DNA from: Victivallis vadensis
Lineage (GTDB): Bacteria; Verrucomicrobiota; Lentisphaeria; Victivallales; GWF2-50-93
NCBI GenBank assembly: GCA_020718525.1
Contig: DYRX01000077.1
Coordinates: 1-14,061 of the forward strand
Length of the DNA: 14,061 bases
Reading direction: 5' to 3'
The stretch's first letter is position 1. Each line of letters begins with the position of its first letter. Both the position numbers and the translations under genes were made by a program. Positions 1 to 7,354 of this stretch are shown piece after piece. Under the pieces are notes generated by a model. The model had not been told where the DNA came from, searched no databases, and saw only the letters and a list, made by a program, of their open reading frames with translations.

Positions 1-1095
1 GGGGTTGACCTGCAACATCTCTGCGGAAAAGGACAGCCTGTTCCCGTAGAAAAACTCAAGGGCACCATTGAGAATTTTATGGGATTTTCAATGGTGCCGC
101 TAGGGGTGATTGGTCCGCTGAGGATCAACGGACTTCATGCGAGTGGTGACTTTTACGTGCCGATGGCGACGACAGAAGGTGCGATGATTGCCTCATACCA
201 GAGAGGCGCATACCTGGCAAGCCTTTGCGGCGGAGCAAGTGTGATGTGTCTGGCAGAATCTGTTTCAAGGGCACCCTGTTTTGTTTTCAAAAGCATAGGC
301 GATGCAGGAATCTTCGTCTCCTGGGTGCTCAGGAACGAGGCATCGTTCCATGTGATAGTTTCCGGAACAACATCTCACGGAAAGCTCCAGGAAATTGACA
401 CGGCCATAAATGGGAAAAATGTATATTTAATCTTCAAATATTCAACGGGGGATGCCGCCGGACAAAACATGGTCACGGTGGCGACTGACGCAGTCTGCAA
501 AGAGATTGCGGAAAAAAGTCCTGTGAAGCCGGAGAAGTGGTTTCTCGAAGGGAATCTTTCTGGCGACAAGAAGGCGACGATGCTTGCCTTTCTAAATGTG
601 CGCGGGAAAAAGGTTGTCGCAGAGGCGCTGATATTTAGGAAGCTCATACGGAAATTTCTCAACACCACTCCTGAGGACATGGCGTATTACTGTAAAATAT
701 CGTCGTCTGGCGGCATCCAGAGCGGTTCTCTTGGAGTTCAAGGACATTATGCGAACGCCCTTGCGGCGATTTTCATCGCCTGCGGACAGGATGCGGCATG
801 CGTTTCAGAGGCATCAATGGGCATCACAGACATGGAAGTCACGCCGGATGGAGATCTGTATGTATCCGTGAGCCTACCGAATCTCATTGTTGGAACAGTA
901 GGTGGCGGAACGCATCTGCCTACTGCGCGGGAATGCCTCGATATGATGGACTGCTTCGGAACCGGCAAGGCAAGGAAGTTCGCAGAAATTTGCGCGGCGC
1001 TCTGTCTTTCCGGGGAAATATCCATTATCGGCGCGATGGCGGCGGGCGAGTTCGGAGCCGCACACGCAAAATTCAGACATAGGGGCGCTTCCTGA
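1..1095 (+). CDS. HMG-CoA reductase, class I type (5' end outside window)
   Basis: The enzyme reduces HMG-CoA to mevalonate with NADPH, the committed step of mevalonate-based isoprenoid synthesis. The frame is open from base 1, and the residues before the first ATG (position 79) already belong to the protein: IENFMGFSMVPLGVIGPL is the family's N-terminal substrate-binding signature. The true start is therefore upstream. Counting visible residues, the expected catalytic set is present: Glu59 (TTEGA), Lys190 (GDKKAT), Asp264 (GQDAA) and His355 near the C-terminus (GAAHAKF). The NADPH-binding GDAAGQNM and the loop GTVGGGTHLP also match. The C-terminal His and overall pattern fit class I (eukaryote/archaea-like) rather than the class II enzymes of many bacteria. 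No membrane domain is visible in the 364 residues present. It is the first visible gene of a four-gene unit and ends 3 bp before the BtaA-like gene. Family call is firm; use of mevalonate here is inferred, because no other mevalonate gene is in view. Confidence 0.93.
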   Translation, partial: GVDLQHLCGKGQPVPVEKLKGTIENFMGFSMVPLGVIGPLRINGLHASGDFYVPMATTEGAMIASYQRGAYLASLCGGASVMCLAESVSRAPCFVFKSIGDAGIFVSWVLRNEASFHVIVSGTTSHGKLQEIDTAINGKNVYLIFKYSTGDAAGQNMVTVATDAVCKEIAEKSPVKPEKWFLEGNLSGDKKATMLAFLNVRGKKVVAEALIFRKLIRKFLNTTPEDMAYYCKISSSGGIQSGSLGVQGHYANALAAIFIACGQDAACVSEASMGITDMEVTPDGDLYVSVSLPNLIVGTVGGGTHLPTARECLDMMDCFGTGKARKFAEICAALCLSGEISIIGAMAAGEFGAAHAKFRHRGAS

Positions 1096-1098
1096 AGC

Positions 1099-2193
1099 AT
1101 GACCATGGACAGGATAGAGGATCGCGCCGACTTCAGCCGCATACGATATGCAAACTGCTGGGAAGATGCCGATATTCTTTGCGCCGCTCTTGAACCGGCT
1201 CCTGGACGGCGAATCCTTTCCATCGCATCGTCTGGCGACAATTCGCTTGCTCTTCTTGCAGGCGGTGCCGAAGTGCTCGCCGTTGATCTCAATCCCTCCC
1301 AGATTGCCTGTCTGGAACTTCGCTGTGCTGCGATATCTTCGCTCGAGCAGGAGGAATGTCTGAGATTTCTTGGAGTCCACGAGGATGTGGAAAGACTTGA
1401 GACATACGCGGTGTTAAAAAAGAAAATTTCATCTGGGGCGAGCAGTTTTTGGGACTCTAATCTAGAATTGATAAAGAACGGCATAATCCATGCAGGCAAA
1501 TTCGAAAGCTACTTCCGCTTTTTCAGAACTCGAATCATGCCACTCATTCATTCTCGGAATACAGTGGCGGAACTCTTGAAAGAAAGGAGCATCGCCGACA
1601 GAAGAAGTTTCTATAAGGAACGCTGGTCGAACCTGCGATGGAAACTGCTCTTCAAGATTTTCTTCAGCCGATTTGTGATGGCAAGGCTCGGAAGGGATCC
1701 GGAATTCTTCAAATACGTAGAGGGTTCGGTTTCAAAAAGAATCCTTGAAAGGACCGAATACGCGCTGACAGAGCTAGCGACCCACGACAATCCGTATCTC
1801 GACTACATCCTTAGCGGCAATTTCACTCGTTCCATGCCGTTTTACCTGAGAAGGGAGAATTATCCGAAGATAAGGGAAAACATCGGCAATATAAGCTTTT
1901 TCCAAGGTCCAGCCCAGGAGGCGGTGATGTCCGCCGGAGGAAAATTCGACGGCTTCAATCTTTCCGACATCTTCGAATATTTGGACGATGGAACATGCGC
2001 CCAAATTTATGGAACATTTCTCGGACACGCGAACAAAGGTGCGAAATTCGCATATTGGAACATGCTGGTTCCGCGATCATGTCCGGAGAAATTCAGCAGA
2101 GAGATTGAACCTCTCAAAGATTTGTCCGAGTTATTGTTCAGAAAGGACAAGGCATTTTTCTACAGCAGGTTTGTGCTGGAGGAAAAGTTGTGA
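1099..2193 (+). CDS. BtaA-like SAM:diacylglycerol 3-amino-3-carboxypropyl transferase (DUF3419)
   Basis: Characterised BtaA moves the 3-amino-3-carboxypropyl group of S-adenosylmethionine to diacylglycerol, giving diacylglyceryl-homoserine, the precursor of betaine lipids. The 364-residue product shows the family pattern: RYANCWED (16-23), a Rossmann SAM-binding loop LSIASSGDNSLALL (40-53), the acidic strand AVDLNPSQIACLELR (61-75), a basic/aromatic middle (HAGKFESYFRFFR at 131-143, GRDPEFF at 198-204) and the late LSDIFEYL (288-295). It starts 3 bp after the HMG-CoA reductase stop; a second ATG two codons in (1105) is equally possible, as no strong ribosome site separates them. No BtaB-like N-methyltransferase is nearby, so the product may stay unmethylated, or the acceptor may not be diacylglycerol. 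Its place among isoprenoid genes leaves room for an isoprenoid or other lipid acceptor. Family assignment is confident; substrate is unknown. Confidence 0.85.
   Translation: MTMDRIEDRADFSRIRYANCWEDADILCAALEPAPGRRILSIASSGDNSLALLAGGAEVLAVDLNPSQIACLELRCAAISSLEQEECLRFLGVHEDVERLETYAVLKKKISSGASSFWDSNLELIKNGIIHAGKFESYFRFFRTRIMPLIHSRNTVAELLKERSIADRRSFYKERWSNLRWKLLFKIFFSRFVMARLGRDPEFFKYVEGSVSKRILERTEYALTELATHDNPYLDYILSGNFTRSMPFYLRRENYPKIRENIGNISFFQGPAQEAVMSAGGKFDGFNLSDIFEYLDDGTCAQIYGTFLGHANKGAKFAYWNMLVPRSCPEKFSREIEPLKDLSELLFRKDKAFFYSRFVLEEKL
2178..2187 (+). promoter_or_regulatory. Ribosome binding site of the polyprenol-kinase-like gene
   Basis: GGAGGAAAAG lies inside the last codons of the BtaA-like gene. 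It is 10 bp before ATG 2193, measured from GGAGG, or 7 bp before GTG 2190. It supports translation starting at the stop/start overlap rather than further downstream. Confidence 0.7.
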
Positions 2194-3554
2194 TGGACTC
2201 ATGCCATGAAATCCGCGGCGCGCTTGAGATCAGCCTGATCTTCTCAGTGATAATTGCATTCTCGGAGATCATGGTATGGAAATTCAATCCGCCACCGGAG
2301 TTCACGAGAAAATTCGTCCACGTAGCCGGCGGAATAGCATGCCTGTTTTTTCCGTTTTTTGTCAGTTCACATTTCACCGTGCTTGCGCTTGCCATCACAT
2401 TTTCTGCTCTGTTTTTTATCGGAGCCAGACTAAATTTTCTGAAAAGCCTGCACAAGGTCGGGAGGAAAACAATGGGAAGCGAGTATTATCCGTTCTCGAT
2501 ATGGATACTGTTTTTAATTTCGGCAGACTTCCTGTGGCTGTATTTCTCGTCAGTTCTAGTTCTTACGGTCGCAGATGCGTGCGCGGCACTGGTCGGAGAG
2601 AAATATGGAAGCATCAGATACAGAGCTGGTGATTCCTTCAAGAGCCTCGAAGGTTCGATATTCTTCTGGATAATAGCTTTCAATGCGATTCTCATCCCCA
2701 TGCTTCTCCTGAGCGGCCTGCCGAAAGAGACCTGTCTTCTTTCCGCAGTCCTGGTGTCGTTTCTAGTCACATGCGTTGAAGCCATTTCCACCAGGGGGAC
2801 AGACAATGTCTTTGTGCCGGTCCTCACAGCTTACATTCTCCTGAAGATAACCCAGAAACCTGTTCCGGAGATTGCCTTCCAGTGCGCCAGTCTTTTTGCG
2901 ATTTTCGCAGTTTTCGGGCTGATAATATGGAGGAGCAGACTGCTGGATGTGGGTGCGGGGATCATCTTTCTGGGAATCTCCTATGCATCCTGGTCTCTCG
3001 GCTCCTTCCTGTGGGCAATGCCTGTGTTTGCCGCATTCCTATTTTTTGCCGTCGCAAGATATCTCATGAACAAAATAAAGTATCAGCCAAAAATCGGCGC
3101 TCGGACTCTTTTTTCCGCGCTCGCGGTTCCATTTTCAATACTCGTGTTCGCCAATTCCTTCGATATTTACCAGAAATTCTTCGGACTTTATCTTGTCGCA
3201 TATGTCATGACAACTGCCTTCGCTGTCTGGAATGCCGCACTGCTGGTGCTTGAAAACGGAAGAAAAACCCTGAGTCTCCGTATCGTCGGCAGTGCAATTT
3301 CGGCTCTTCTTTCTTGGCTTCTGATATGCGTTCCCATATGGTTTCTGCACAGGGCAGTACCGCTTTCGGCTCCATTCGGAACTCTTGCAGTCGCAGTATT
3401 TCTCATGACTTCATACGAATGCCTTTCCAAAAGGAAGAAGCTTGAAGGGGAGCCGATTTGGACTGACGGCCGCTTCTTGGCCACGCTGTCCTCAGCAGGC
3501 ATTCTCTGGATCCTTCAGCATACACACATGATAGCCATTTGGAATCTGAAATAG
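2193..3554 (+). CDS. Phytol/dolichol kinase-type membrane protein (SEC59/VTE5 family) with long C-terminal membrane half
   Basis: The N-terminal half (about residues 1-220) matches CTP-dependent polyprenol kinases of the phytol kinase/SEC59/CTP_transf_1 group, which phosphorylate isoprenoid alcohols in the membrane. Visible signatures are RKFVHVAGG (39-47), YYPFSIW (98-104), VADACAALVGEKYG (126-139), KSLEGS (150-155) and VEAISTRGTDN (195-205). The protein is 453 residues, much longer than single-domain phytol kinases of roughly 200-300. The remaining ~230 residues are a second hydrophobic region with several membrane segments and no motif I can assign with certainty; its layout faintly recalls DUF92/VTE6, the phytyl-phosphate kinase. 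The chosen ATG at 2193 overlaps the preceding TGA by one base (TGATG), with a strong GGAGG 10 bp upstream; a GTG at 2190 would add one residue. Overlap with the BtaA-like gene indicates co-translation. The alcohol substrate is not predictable. Confidence 0.8.
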   Translation: MDSCHEIRGALEISLIFSVIIAFSEIMVWKFNPPPEFTRKFVHVAGGIACLFFPFFVSSHFTVLALAITFSALFFIGARLNFLKSLHKVGRKTMGSEYYPFSIWILFLISADFLWLYFSSVLVLTVADACAALVGEKYGSIRYRAGDSFKSLEGSIFFWIIAFNAILIPMLLLSGLPKETCLLSAVLVSFLVTCVEAISTRGTDNVFVPVLTAYILLKITQKPVPEIAFQCASLFAIFAVFGLIIWRSRLLDVGAGIIFLGISYASWSLGSFLWAMPVFAAFLFFAVARYLMNKIKYQPKIGARTLFSALAVPFSILVFANSFDIYQKFFGLYLVAYVMTTAFAVWNAALLVLENGRKTLSLRIVGSAISALLSWLLICVPIWFLHRAVPLSAPFGTLAVAVFLMTSYECLSKRKKLEGEPIWTDGRFLATLSSAGILWILQHTHMIAIWNLK

Positions 3555-3566
3555 AGGGAAATAGAC

Positions 3567-4676
3567 ATGCCGATAAAAATTCTTGAAATCAAAGCAGATT
3601 CCGCGGAAATGCGCGCATTTTATGAACTTCCAGACAAGGTTTATGCCGATGATCCGCTGTTCTGCAAGCCGACGGGAGAGTCCGTCAGGAAAAGCCTGGA
3701 ACGTGAACTTTACATCGGCAGACAAAAAATATTGCTCGCGCTCGATACTGCTCTTCCTGTGGCGAGGCTCGTCGCACGGATTTCCCCTGAACTCAAAGAT
3801 ACTCAGGGGCGTCCCATCGGGATGATCGGTTTCTTCGAAGCCTTAAGCAACTCGGAGGCTGTGAAGAAATTACTTGAGGAATCCATCGCAGTTCTGAGAG
3901 GCATGGGAGCTGGAGAAATAATCGGTCCAATTGACGGGGACACCTGGCACCGCTACAGGTTCAACGCCGGTCCATTCGACACAGCTCCTTTCATGATGGA
4001 GCCATACAATCCTCCATATTATCCTGCTCTCTGGGAGAATAACGGCTTCAGACTGCTCTCGTCCTACTATTCGAAACATATTCCTGATTTCTCACCGGTT
4101 CTTGAAAAGACAGAAAAATTTCTCAGGCGCGCAGAAAAGAGCGGATTCACGTTCAGAAACTTCCGGAAGGATGATTTCGAAGGGGAGATGAAGATTTTTT
4201 ACGATCTCTCCCGTGCGATATTCGCAGACAATTATCTATACACCGATATTCCGTTCGGAGAATTCCTGAATATGTATTCAGGGATAAGGAGCATTCTTGA
4301 TCCATCTCTCATCAGCTTTGTTCAGGACAAAAGAGGGAAATATGCAGGATTTGTTTTTTCCTTGCCCGACTATTTCAAGGCGCTTTCAGCGATGGATGGC
4401 AAGGCAGGGCTCATCGCGAACATGAAGTTCATTCTCAACAAGTCTGGCGCAGACACATTGAACATCAAGACACTTGGAGTGCTGTCAGAATGCCGAGGAA
4501 GTGGTCTTGCCATGGCACTTGTGCACAAGGCTTATGCATCCGGACTTGCCGCAGGATTCAAGAAGGCGAACCTCTGCCTGATACGAGATGGCAATGCGTC
4601 CGGGAGGATTGACTTGGGTGCAGGCTTCGTCTGCAGAAAATACTTTTTGTACAAGTTTAGTGAATATCCTTCCTGA
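3567..4676 (+). CDS. GNAT-superfamily acyltransferase-like protein (YghO-like, 369 aa)
   Basis: The length and pattern fit the double-GNAT proteins related to E. coli YghO, which are widespread but poorly characterised. The N-terminal part carries DPLFCKP (29-35), RQKILLALD (52-60, a GNAT strand) and GEIIGPIDGDTWHRYRF (116-132), the last being the family's most recognisable block, followed by EPYNPPYYP (145-153). The C-terminal GNAT half holds the acetyl-CoA loop ECRGSGLAMAL (about 315-325) and a terminal segment LGAGFVCRKYFLYK. Start ATG 3567 has AGAGGGA 7 bp upstream and lies 12 bp after the kinase stop, making it the last gene of this unit. The 3' end overlaps the convergent small membrane gene by 20 bp. 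In this setting it could acylate an amine or hydroxyl on the lipid product, for example the homoserine amine made by the BtaA-like enzyme; that is speculation. Confidence 0.75.
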   Translation: MPIKILEIKADSAEMRAFYELPDKVYADDPLFCKPTGESVRKSLERELYIGRQKILLALDTALPVARLVARISPELKDTQGRPIGMIGFFEALSNSEAVKKLLEESIAVLRGMGAGEIIGPIDGDTWHRYRFNAGPFDTAPFMMEPYNPPYYPALWENNGFRLLSSYYSKHIPDFSPVLEKTEKFLRRAEKSGFTFRNFRKDDFEGEMKIFYDLSRAIFADNYLYTDIPFGEFLNMYSGIRSILDPSLISFVQDKRGKYAGFVFSLPDYFKALSAMDGKAGLIANMKFILNKSGADTLNIKTLGVLSECRGSGLAMALVHKAYASGLAAGFKKANLCLIRDGNASGRIDLGAGFVCRKYFLYKFSEYPS

Positions 4677-5058
4677 GCATCTCAAATGCTGAATTGATTA
4701 TTTTATCATTCCACCCCGCATTGCGGAGCTCCTGAGAAAGAGCCTCCACGTTTCTCAAAGGATCGTGGGTTTTCTGCAAATATTTGGCGATTGCATAGAC
4801 ATCATTGCTGGATGAAGGTCGATCCGCAGCATGGGGCATCTCGTTCTCATGAAATATTTCGAGTGCAGGCAGAAATTTAAGTGTCAAATAACCAATGAAA
4901 TATGCAATAGGAACCACGACCAGTAATACTGTACCGCATGATAAGACTAAGCTGCAAATAATGAATCCAATAATATCTTGGAAATCCATTCTATAATACA
5001 ATACAAACAGCATAAGTATTAGCATTGTGCCTGTGAATAAACGCGACAGATGCTTCAT
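4657..5058 (-). CDS. Small two-helix membrane protein, unknown function (133 aa)
   Basis: I do not recognise a named family. The start is ATG 5058: its ATG overlaps the stop of the upstream membrane gene (ATGA) and AGGAGC lies just before it at 5064-5069. A longer reading from 5235 would run inside the upstream gene and is not supported. The product has two membrane segments (about residues 8-21 and 27-60), a short polar linker (HAADRPSSSND, 76-86) and a charged helical tail with the pattern ALSQELRNAGWNDKIINSAF (106-125). That tail resembles the short helical motif with a conserved Gly-Trp found at the ends of various bacterial membrane proteins. Translational coupling suggests it is a partner or accessory of the duplicated membrane protein. 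Much of the coding sequence, about 4860-5050, is visibly more AT-rich than its neighbours. Confidence 0.65.
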   Translation of the reverse strand: MKHLSRLFTGTMLILMLFVLYYRMDFQDIIGFIICSLVLSCGTVLLVVVPIAYFIGYLTLKFLPALEIFHENEMPHAADRPSSSNDVYAIAKYLQKTHDPLRNVEALSQELRNAGWNDKIINSAFEMLRKDIH

Positions 5059-6104
5059 TGCAAGCTCCTGTTGTCGAGGATTAGCTCCCAGTATCTGATG
5101 AATGCGACGACCAGTGCGAAGTAGAGCGGAATAGCGAAGATCACTTCTACAGGGATCATTCCAAAAAACTTTATGCCTGACATGTCCCTCACGGCGCTGG
5201 GACCATATACCCTTATCTTCTCGGAAATCAGCCAAGCCTCGGCGGGCATGGCGATGATGCCGATGGTGATGACATAGAGGATAAACCTGTGTCCCAGCTC
5301 AAGCCAGATGAAATACCTGTCTATAATCTTGAGGGAAAGCCACACGATCAGTATCCAGCCGCCTGTGATCAGGAGGCTGATGTCCCTGTAGATGTATGAC
5401 CATTTGGGCAAATTGGCATTTGTCACCATCGGTTCGATCATGATCTCGAAGAGAAGGATGCCTGCTAGTGCTATCAGAAAGTCGCGTCCCCATTTTCTTT
5501 TTTTCATCGGCATGACAGGCTTGTCGTCAAGGACAAGCGACCAGTAGCCATAGAAGCCGATTACAAGCGCCGTGAATACCGGGATATAGTAGAAGACGTT
5601 CAGTGGAATGTCCAGAAATGGGACATAACCCCATATTACCTCATGGACTTCGGGAGAATAGGTTCTGATGCCTAGTTTGACGACGATGGTTTCTCCGGCG
5701 ACACCCAGTCCAAGCATGGCGAGCAGGGAGACAAGGAATCTTTTTGCCGGGGGCAAGCCTGGGAGGAAATGCTCTGTCAGGAGAACGGAGAAGAGTATGC
5801 AGGTTGACCATCCCATGGTCAGTATCCAGCTCACATCGTGGTAGAGGTACGCCCAGACGCCGAGGTGCAGGTTGTTCCACATCGGACCTGTAAACATTTC
5901 GAATATGAAGATGCCCGTCACAATGATGAGATATCTCTGCGGGACTTTCTTCTTGATCTTTCCTAGATAAAATATGGATGCCATGGTGGCTAGGATTATC
6001 AGTACTTCGAAGACTATTATGCCTGTGCCCGGTGTGCGGTCGAAGATTTCCCCAGCCATATTTATCTCCCTGCCCGGAAATAGAGATTCCAACAATGGTT
6101 TCAT
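5055..6104 (-). CDS. Polytopic membrane protein made of two homologous halves, unknown function (349 aa)
   Basis: The protein is almost entirely membrane-spanning, with about nine or ten segments, and has a clear internal duplication. Half 1 (about 59-195) and half 2 (about 209-346) align end to end: FEMFTGPMWNNLHLGVWAYL pairs with FEIMIEPMVTNANLPKWSYI, then both have a YxD-type pair (HDVSWILTMGW / RDISLLITGGW), a mid-segment Glu (GVAGETIV / AMPAEAWL), and a shared close (IPVFTALVIGFYGYW / IPLYFALVVAFIRYW) ending in LVLDDK / LILDNR. Conserved in-membrane Glu, Trp, Tyr and Asp suggest an active site or ligand site in each half rather than a passive anchor. Two-half membrane enzymes such as heterodimeric-type lycopene cyclases show a similar build, but I cannot claim homology. 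ATG 6104 has AAAGGAGG 8 bp upstream. It follows the radical SAM gene and overlaps the next gene by 4 bp. Confidence 0.8.
   Translation of the reverse strand: MKPLLESLFPGREINMAGEIFDRTPGTGIIVFEVLIILATMASIFYLGKIKKKVPQRYLIIVTGIFIFEMFTGPMWNNLHLGVWAYLYHDVSWILTMGWSTCILFSVLLTEHFLPGLPPAKRFLVSLLAMLGLGVAGETIVVKLGIRTYSPEVHEVIWGYVPFLDIPLNVFYYIPVFTALVIGFYGYWSLVLDDKPVMPMKKRKWGRDFLIALAGILLFEIMIEPMVTNANLPKWSYIYRDISLLITGGWILIVWLSLKIIDRYFIWLELGHRFILYVITIGIIAMPAEAWLISEKIRVYGPSAVRDMSGIKFFGMIPVEVIFAIPLYFALVVAFIRYWELILDNRSLQ
5064..5069 (-). promoter_or_regulatory. Ribosome binding site fixing the start of the small membrane gene
   Basis: Read on the minus strand, AGGAGC sits 5 bp before ATG 5058 and lies inside the last codons of the upstream gene. 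With the ATGA overlap it decides in favour of the 133-residue product. Confidence 0.6.
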
Positions 6105-6112
6105 GGAATCCG

Positions 6113-6120
6113 CCTCCTTT
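6113..6120 (-). promoter_or_regulatory. Strong ribosome binding site of the duplicated membrane protein gene
   Basis: Minus-strand AAAGGAGG lies 8 bp before ATG 6104 and is the best Shine-Dalgarno match in the window. It rules out the internal ATG 15 codons downstream (MAGEIF) as the main start. Confidence 0.75.
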
Positions 6121-6122
6121 TC

Positions 6123-6205
6123 TCAATTACTGCCCCTGACAAAAACATTTGCAAGCCCTCCAATGGCTTCCGGAACGGCTCGGTTTATGACTTTTGCAAC
6201 AGGCT
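6123..6205 (-). pseudogene. Probable frameshifted C-terminal tail of the radical SAM gene
   Basis: Just past the radical SAM stop, the frame offset by one base reads LEPVAKVINRAVPEAIGG followed by LANVFVRGSN and a TGA at 6123-6125. The sense codons look like the rest of the locus, and the sequence ends 18 bp before the next gene's ATG with that gene's ribosome site in between, normal operon spacing. Adding one base near the stop (CC-T-TTA) would fuse it as ...YFKPLEPVAKV and lengthen the protein by about 27 residues. It may be a real frameshift, an assembly error, or coincidence. Confidence 0.4.
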
Positions 6206-7354
6206 CTAAGGTTTGAAGTAAATTGCATGCTTTCCGTTTCGATATGATGATTTTCTCAGTTTGCATCCGCCCCATGTGGAGCAGTTGAACGGCTCCGTCT
6301 CCGACATTTCCTCCCATATCTTCCATAGCGGAGTGGCTCTGAAGTTTCCGAATACATAGTGGTTGAAGTCGCATGGGGATATGTCGCCGTATGGCGACAC
6401 GTAGAACCATCTTGATCCGCCGGAACAGCCAATTGCCCTGTGGCTGGAGTTGTAGCTATAGGCTAGGATTCCGGGATAACTGCCGTCGTCTCTGAACTTT
6501 TCAGTAAAGGCAATCAGATCGTCAATCCATTTCTCATTGTCAATGAGGTCCGCCCGATCCTTCATCCTGCCGCTTGGCGTGGCGCAGAAAATAAGAAGCT
6601 CGTGGATTCCGAGTTCCTTCCCTAGGCGGATGATGCTTCCGACCGAGCCGTCGGCAAGAGCATCCGGAAAGACGCATGTTGAAATGCCGACCGACATGCC
6701 GCTGGCTTTTGCCGCTTTCAATCCGGAAACGGCGCGCTCGAATGAGCCCGCCACCCCCCTGAGCGCATCATGCCTGTCCTTATCGGCCGAATCTATACTT
6801 ACATATACGCTGTCCAGTCCGGATTTCCTTAGTTCTCTCGCCTTGTCCCTGAGCAATGACCCGTTCGTGAACATGAGTGTGGTCGAAAGATTCTTGTCAA
6901 CGGAACTTATGATCCGGCAGATATCCTCGCGCATCAGAGGCTCTCCACCAGTGAACGAAATAACCGAGACGCCAAGGGACTGGGCATCTCTGACAAGTCT
7001 CATGCATTCATCGGCGCACATAAGTTTCCTGGTGGCGTCAGCAACGCCATCGAAGAAACTGCAGTGTCCGCATTTCAGATCGCACCCATCATGGACGGCG
7101 AAGCTCATCATGTTTGGAAAACGACGGTTCTGCAGGATGCCGTAGAAGGTTTGCGAGACAAAATTTGCCATCGGCTTGCTGAAGAGGGCAGGCGAAGAAA
7201 GAGAGTATACCGGGAGGCCGTCCCGATAATGAATGACCTTGTGGTGGTTCAGATATTTATGGTAAACCTGTTCAGTGAGGCTGGCGGAATATCCCAATCC
7301 CCTGGTAAGCATGATCCATCTGAGCCGAAGGCTGTTCATGAAATAGTTGCTCAC
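6206..7354 (-). CDS. Radical SAM protein with SPASM-like C-terminal cysteines (382 aa)
   Basis: This is a radical S-adenosylmethionine enzyme. The [4Fe-4S] motif is CDLKCGHC (Cys91, Cys95, Cys98), preceded by the strand MMSFAVHDG. The SAM-binding FTGGEPL (134-140), the LMFTNGSLL strand (160-168) and VYVSIDSADKDRHD (183-196) follow the usual TIM-barrel order. The C-terminus carries further cysteines at Cys310, Cys328, Cys358 and Cys364 in the arrangement GCSGG...YVSPYGDISPCDF...FGNF...PLWKIWEEM...CSTWGGC, as in SPASM/twitch proteins with an auxiliary cluster. The start is taken as GTG 7354 with AGGA 9 bp upstream; Met6 (7339) is the alternative. It leads the minus-strand unit. The reading frame stops early at 6206: the following ~80 bases look coding in another frame (see findings). 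Substrate unknown; a lipid or isoprenoid intermediate is an inference from neighbours. Confidence 0.88.
   Translation of the reverse strand: MSNYFMNSLRLRWIMLTRGLGYSASLTEQVYHKYLNHHKVIHYRDGLPVYSLSSPALFSKPMANFVSQTFYGILQNRRFPNMMSFAVHDGCDLKCGHCSFFDGVADATRKLMCADECMRLVRDAQSLGVSVISFTGGEPLMREDICRIISSVDKNLSTTLMFTNGSLLRDKARELRKSGLDSVYVSIDSADKDRHDALRGVAGSFERAVSGLKAAKASGMSVGISTCVFPDALADGSVGSIIRLGKELGIHELLIFCATPSGRMKDRADLIDNEKWIDDLIAFTEKFRDDGSYPGILAYSYNSSHRAIGCSGGSRWFYVSPYGDISPCDFNHYVFGNFRATPLWKIWEEMSETEPFNCSTWGGCKLRKSSYRNGKHAIYFKP

Noticed and set aside
747..1499. 250-residue open frame on the minus strand across HMG-CoA reductase and the BtaA-like gene
   Set aside because: It lies antisense to two genes with clear family motifs, spans their junction, and its translation shows no recognisable domain and a low-complexity Ser/Ala/Arg make-up.
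5059..5235. Longer N-terminus for the small membrane protein, starting at 5235
   Set aside because: It would lie wholly within the upstream gene in another frame, while ATG 5058 has a good ribosome site and an ATGA overlap.
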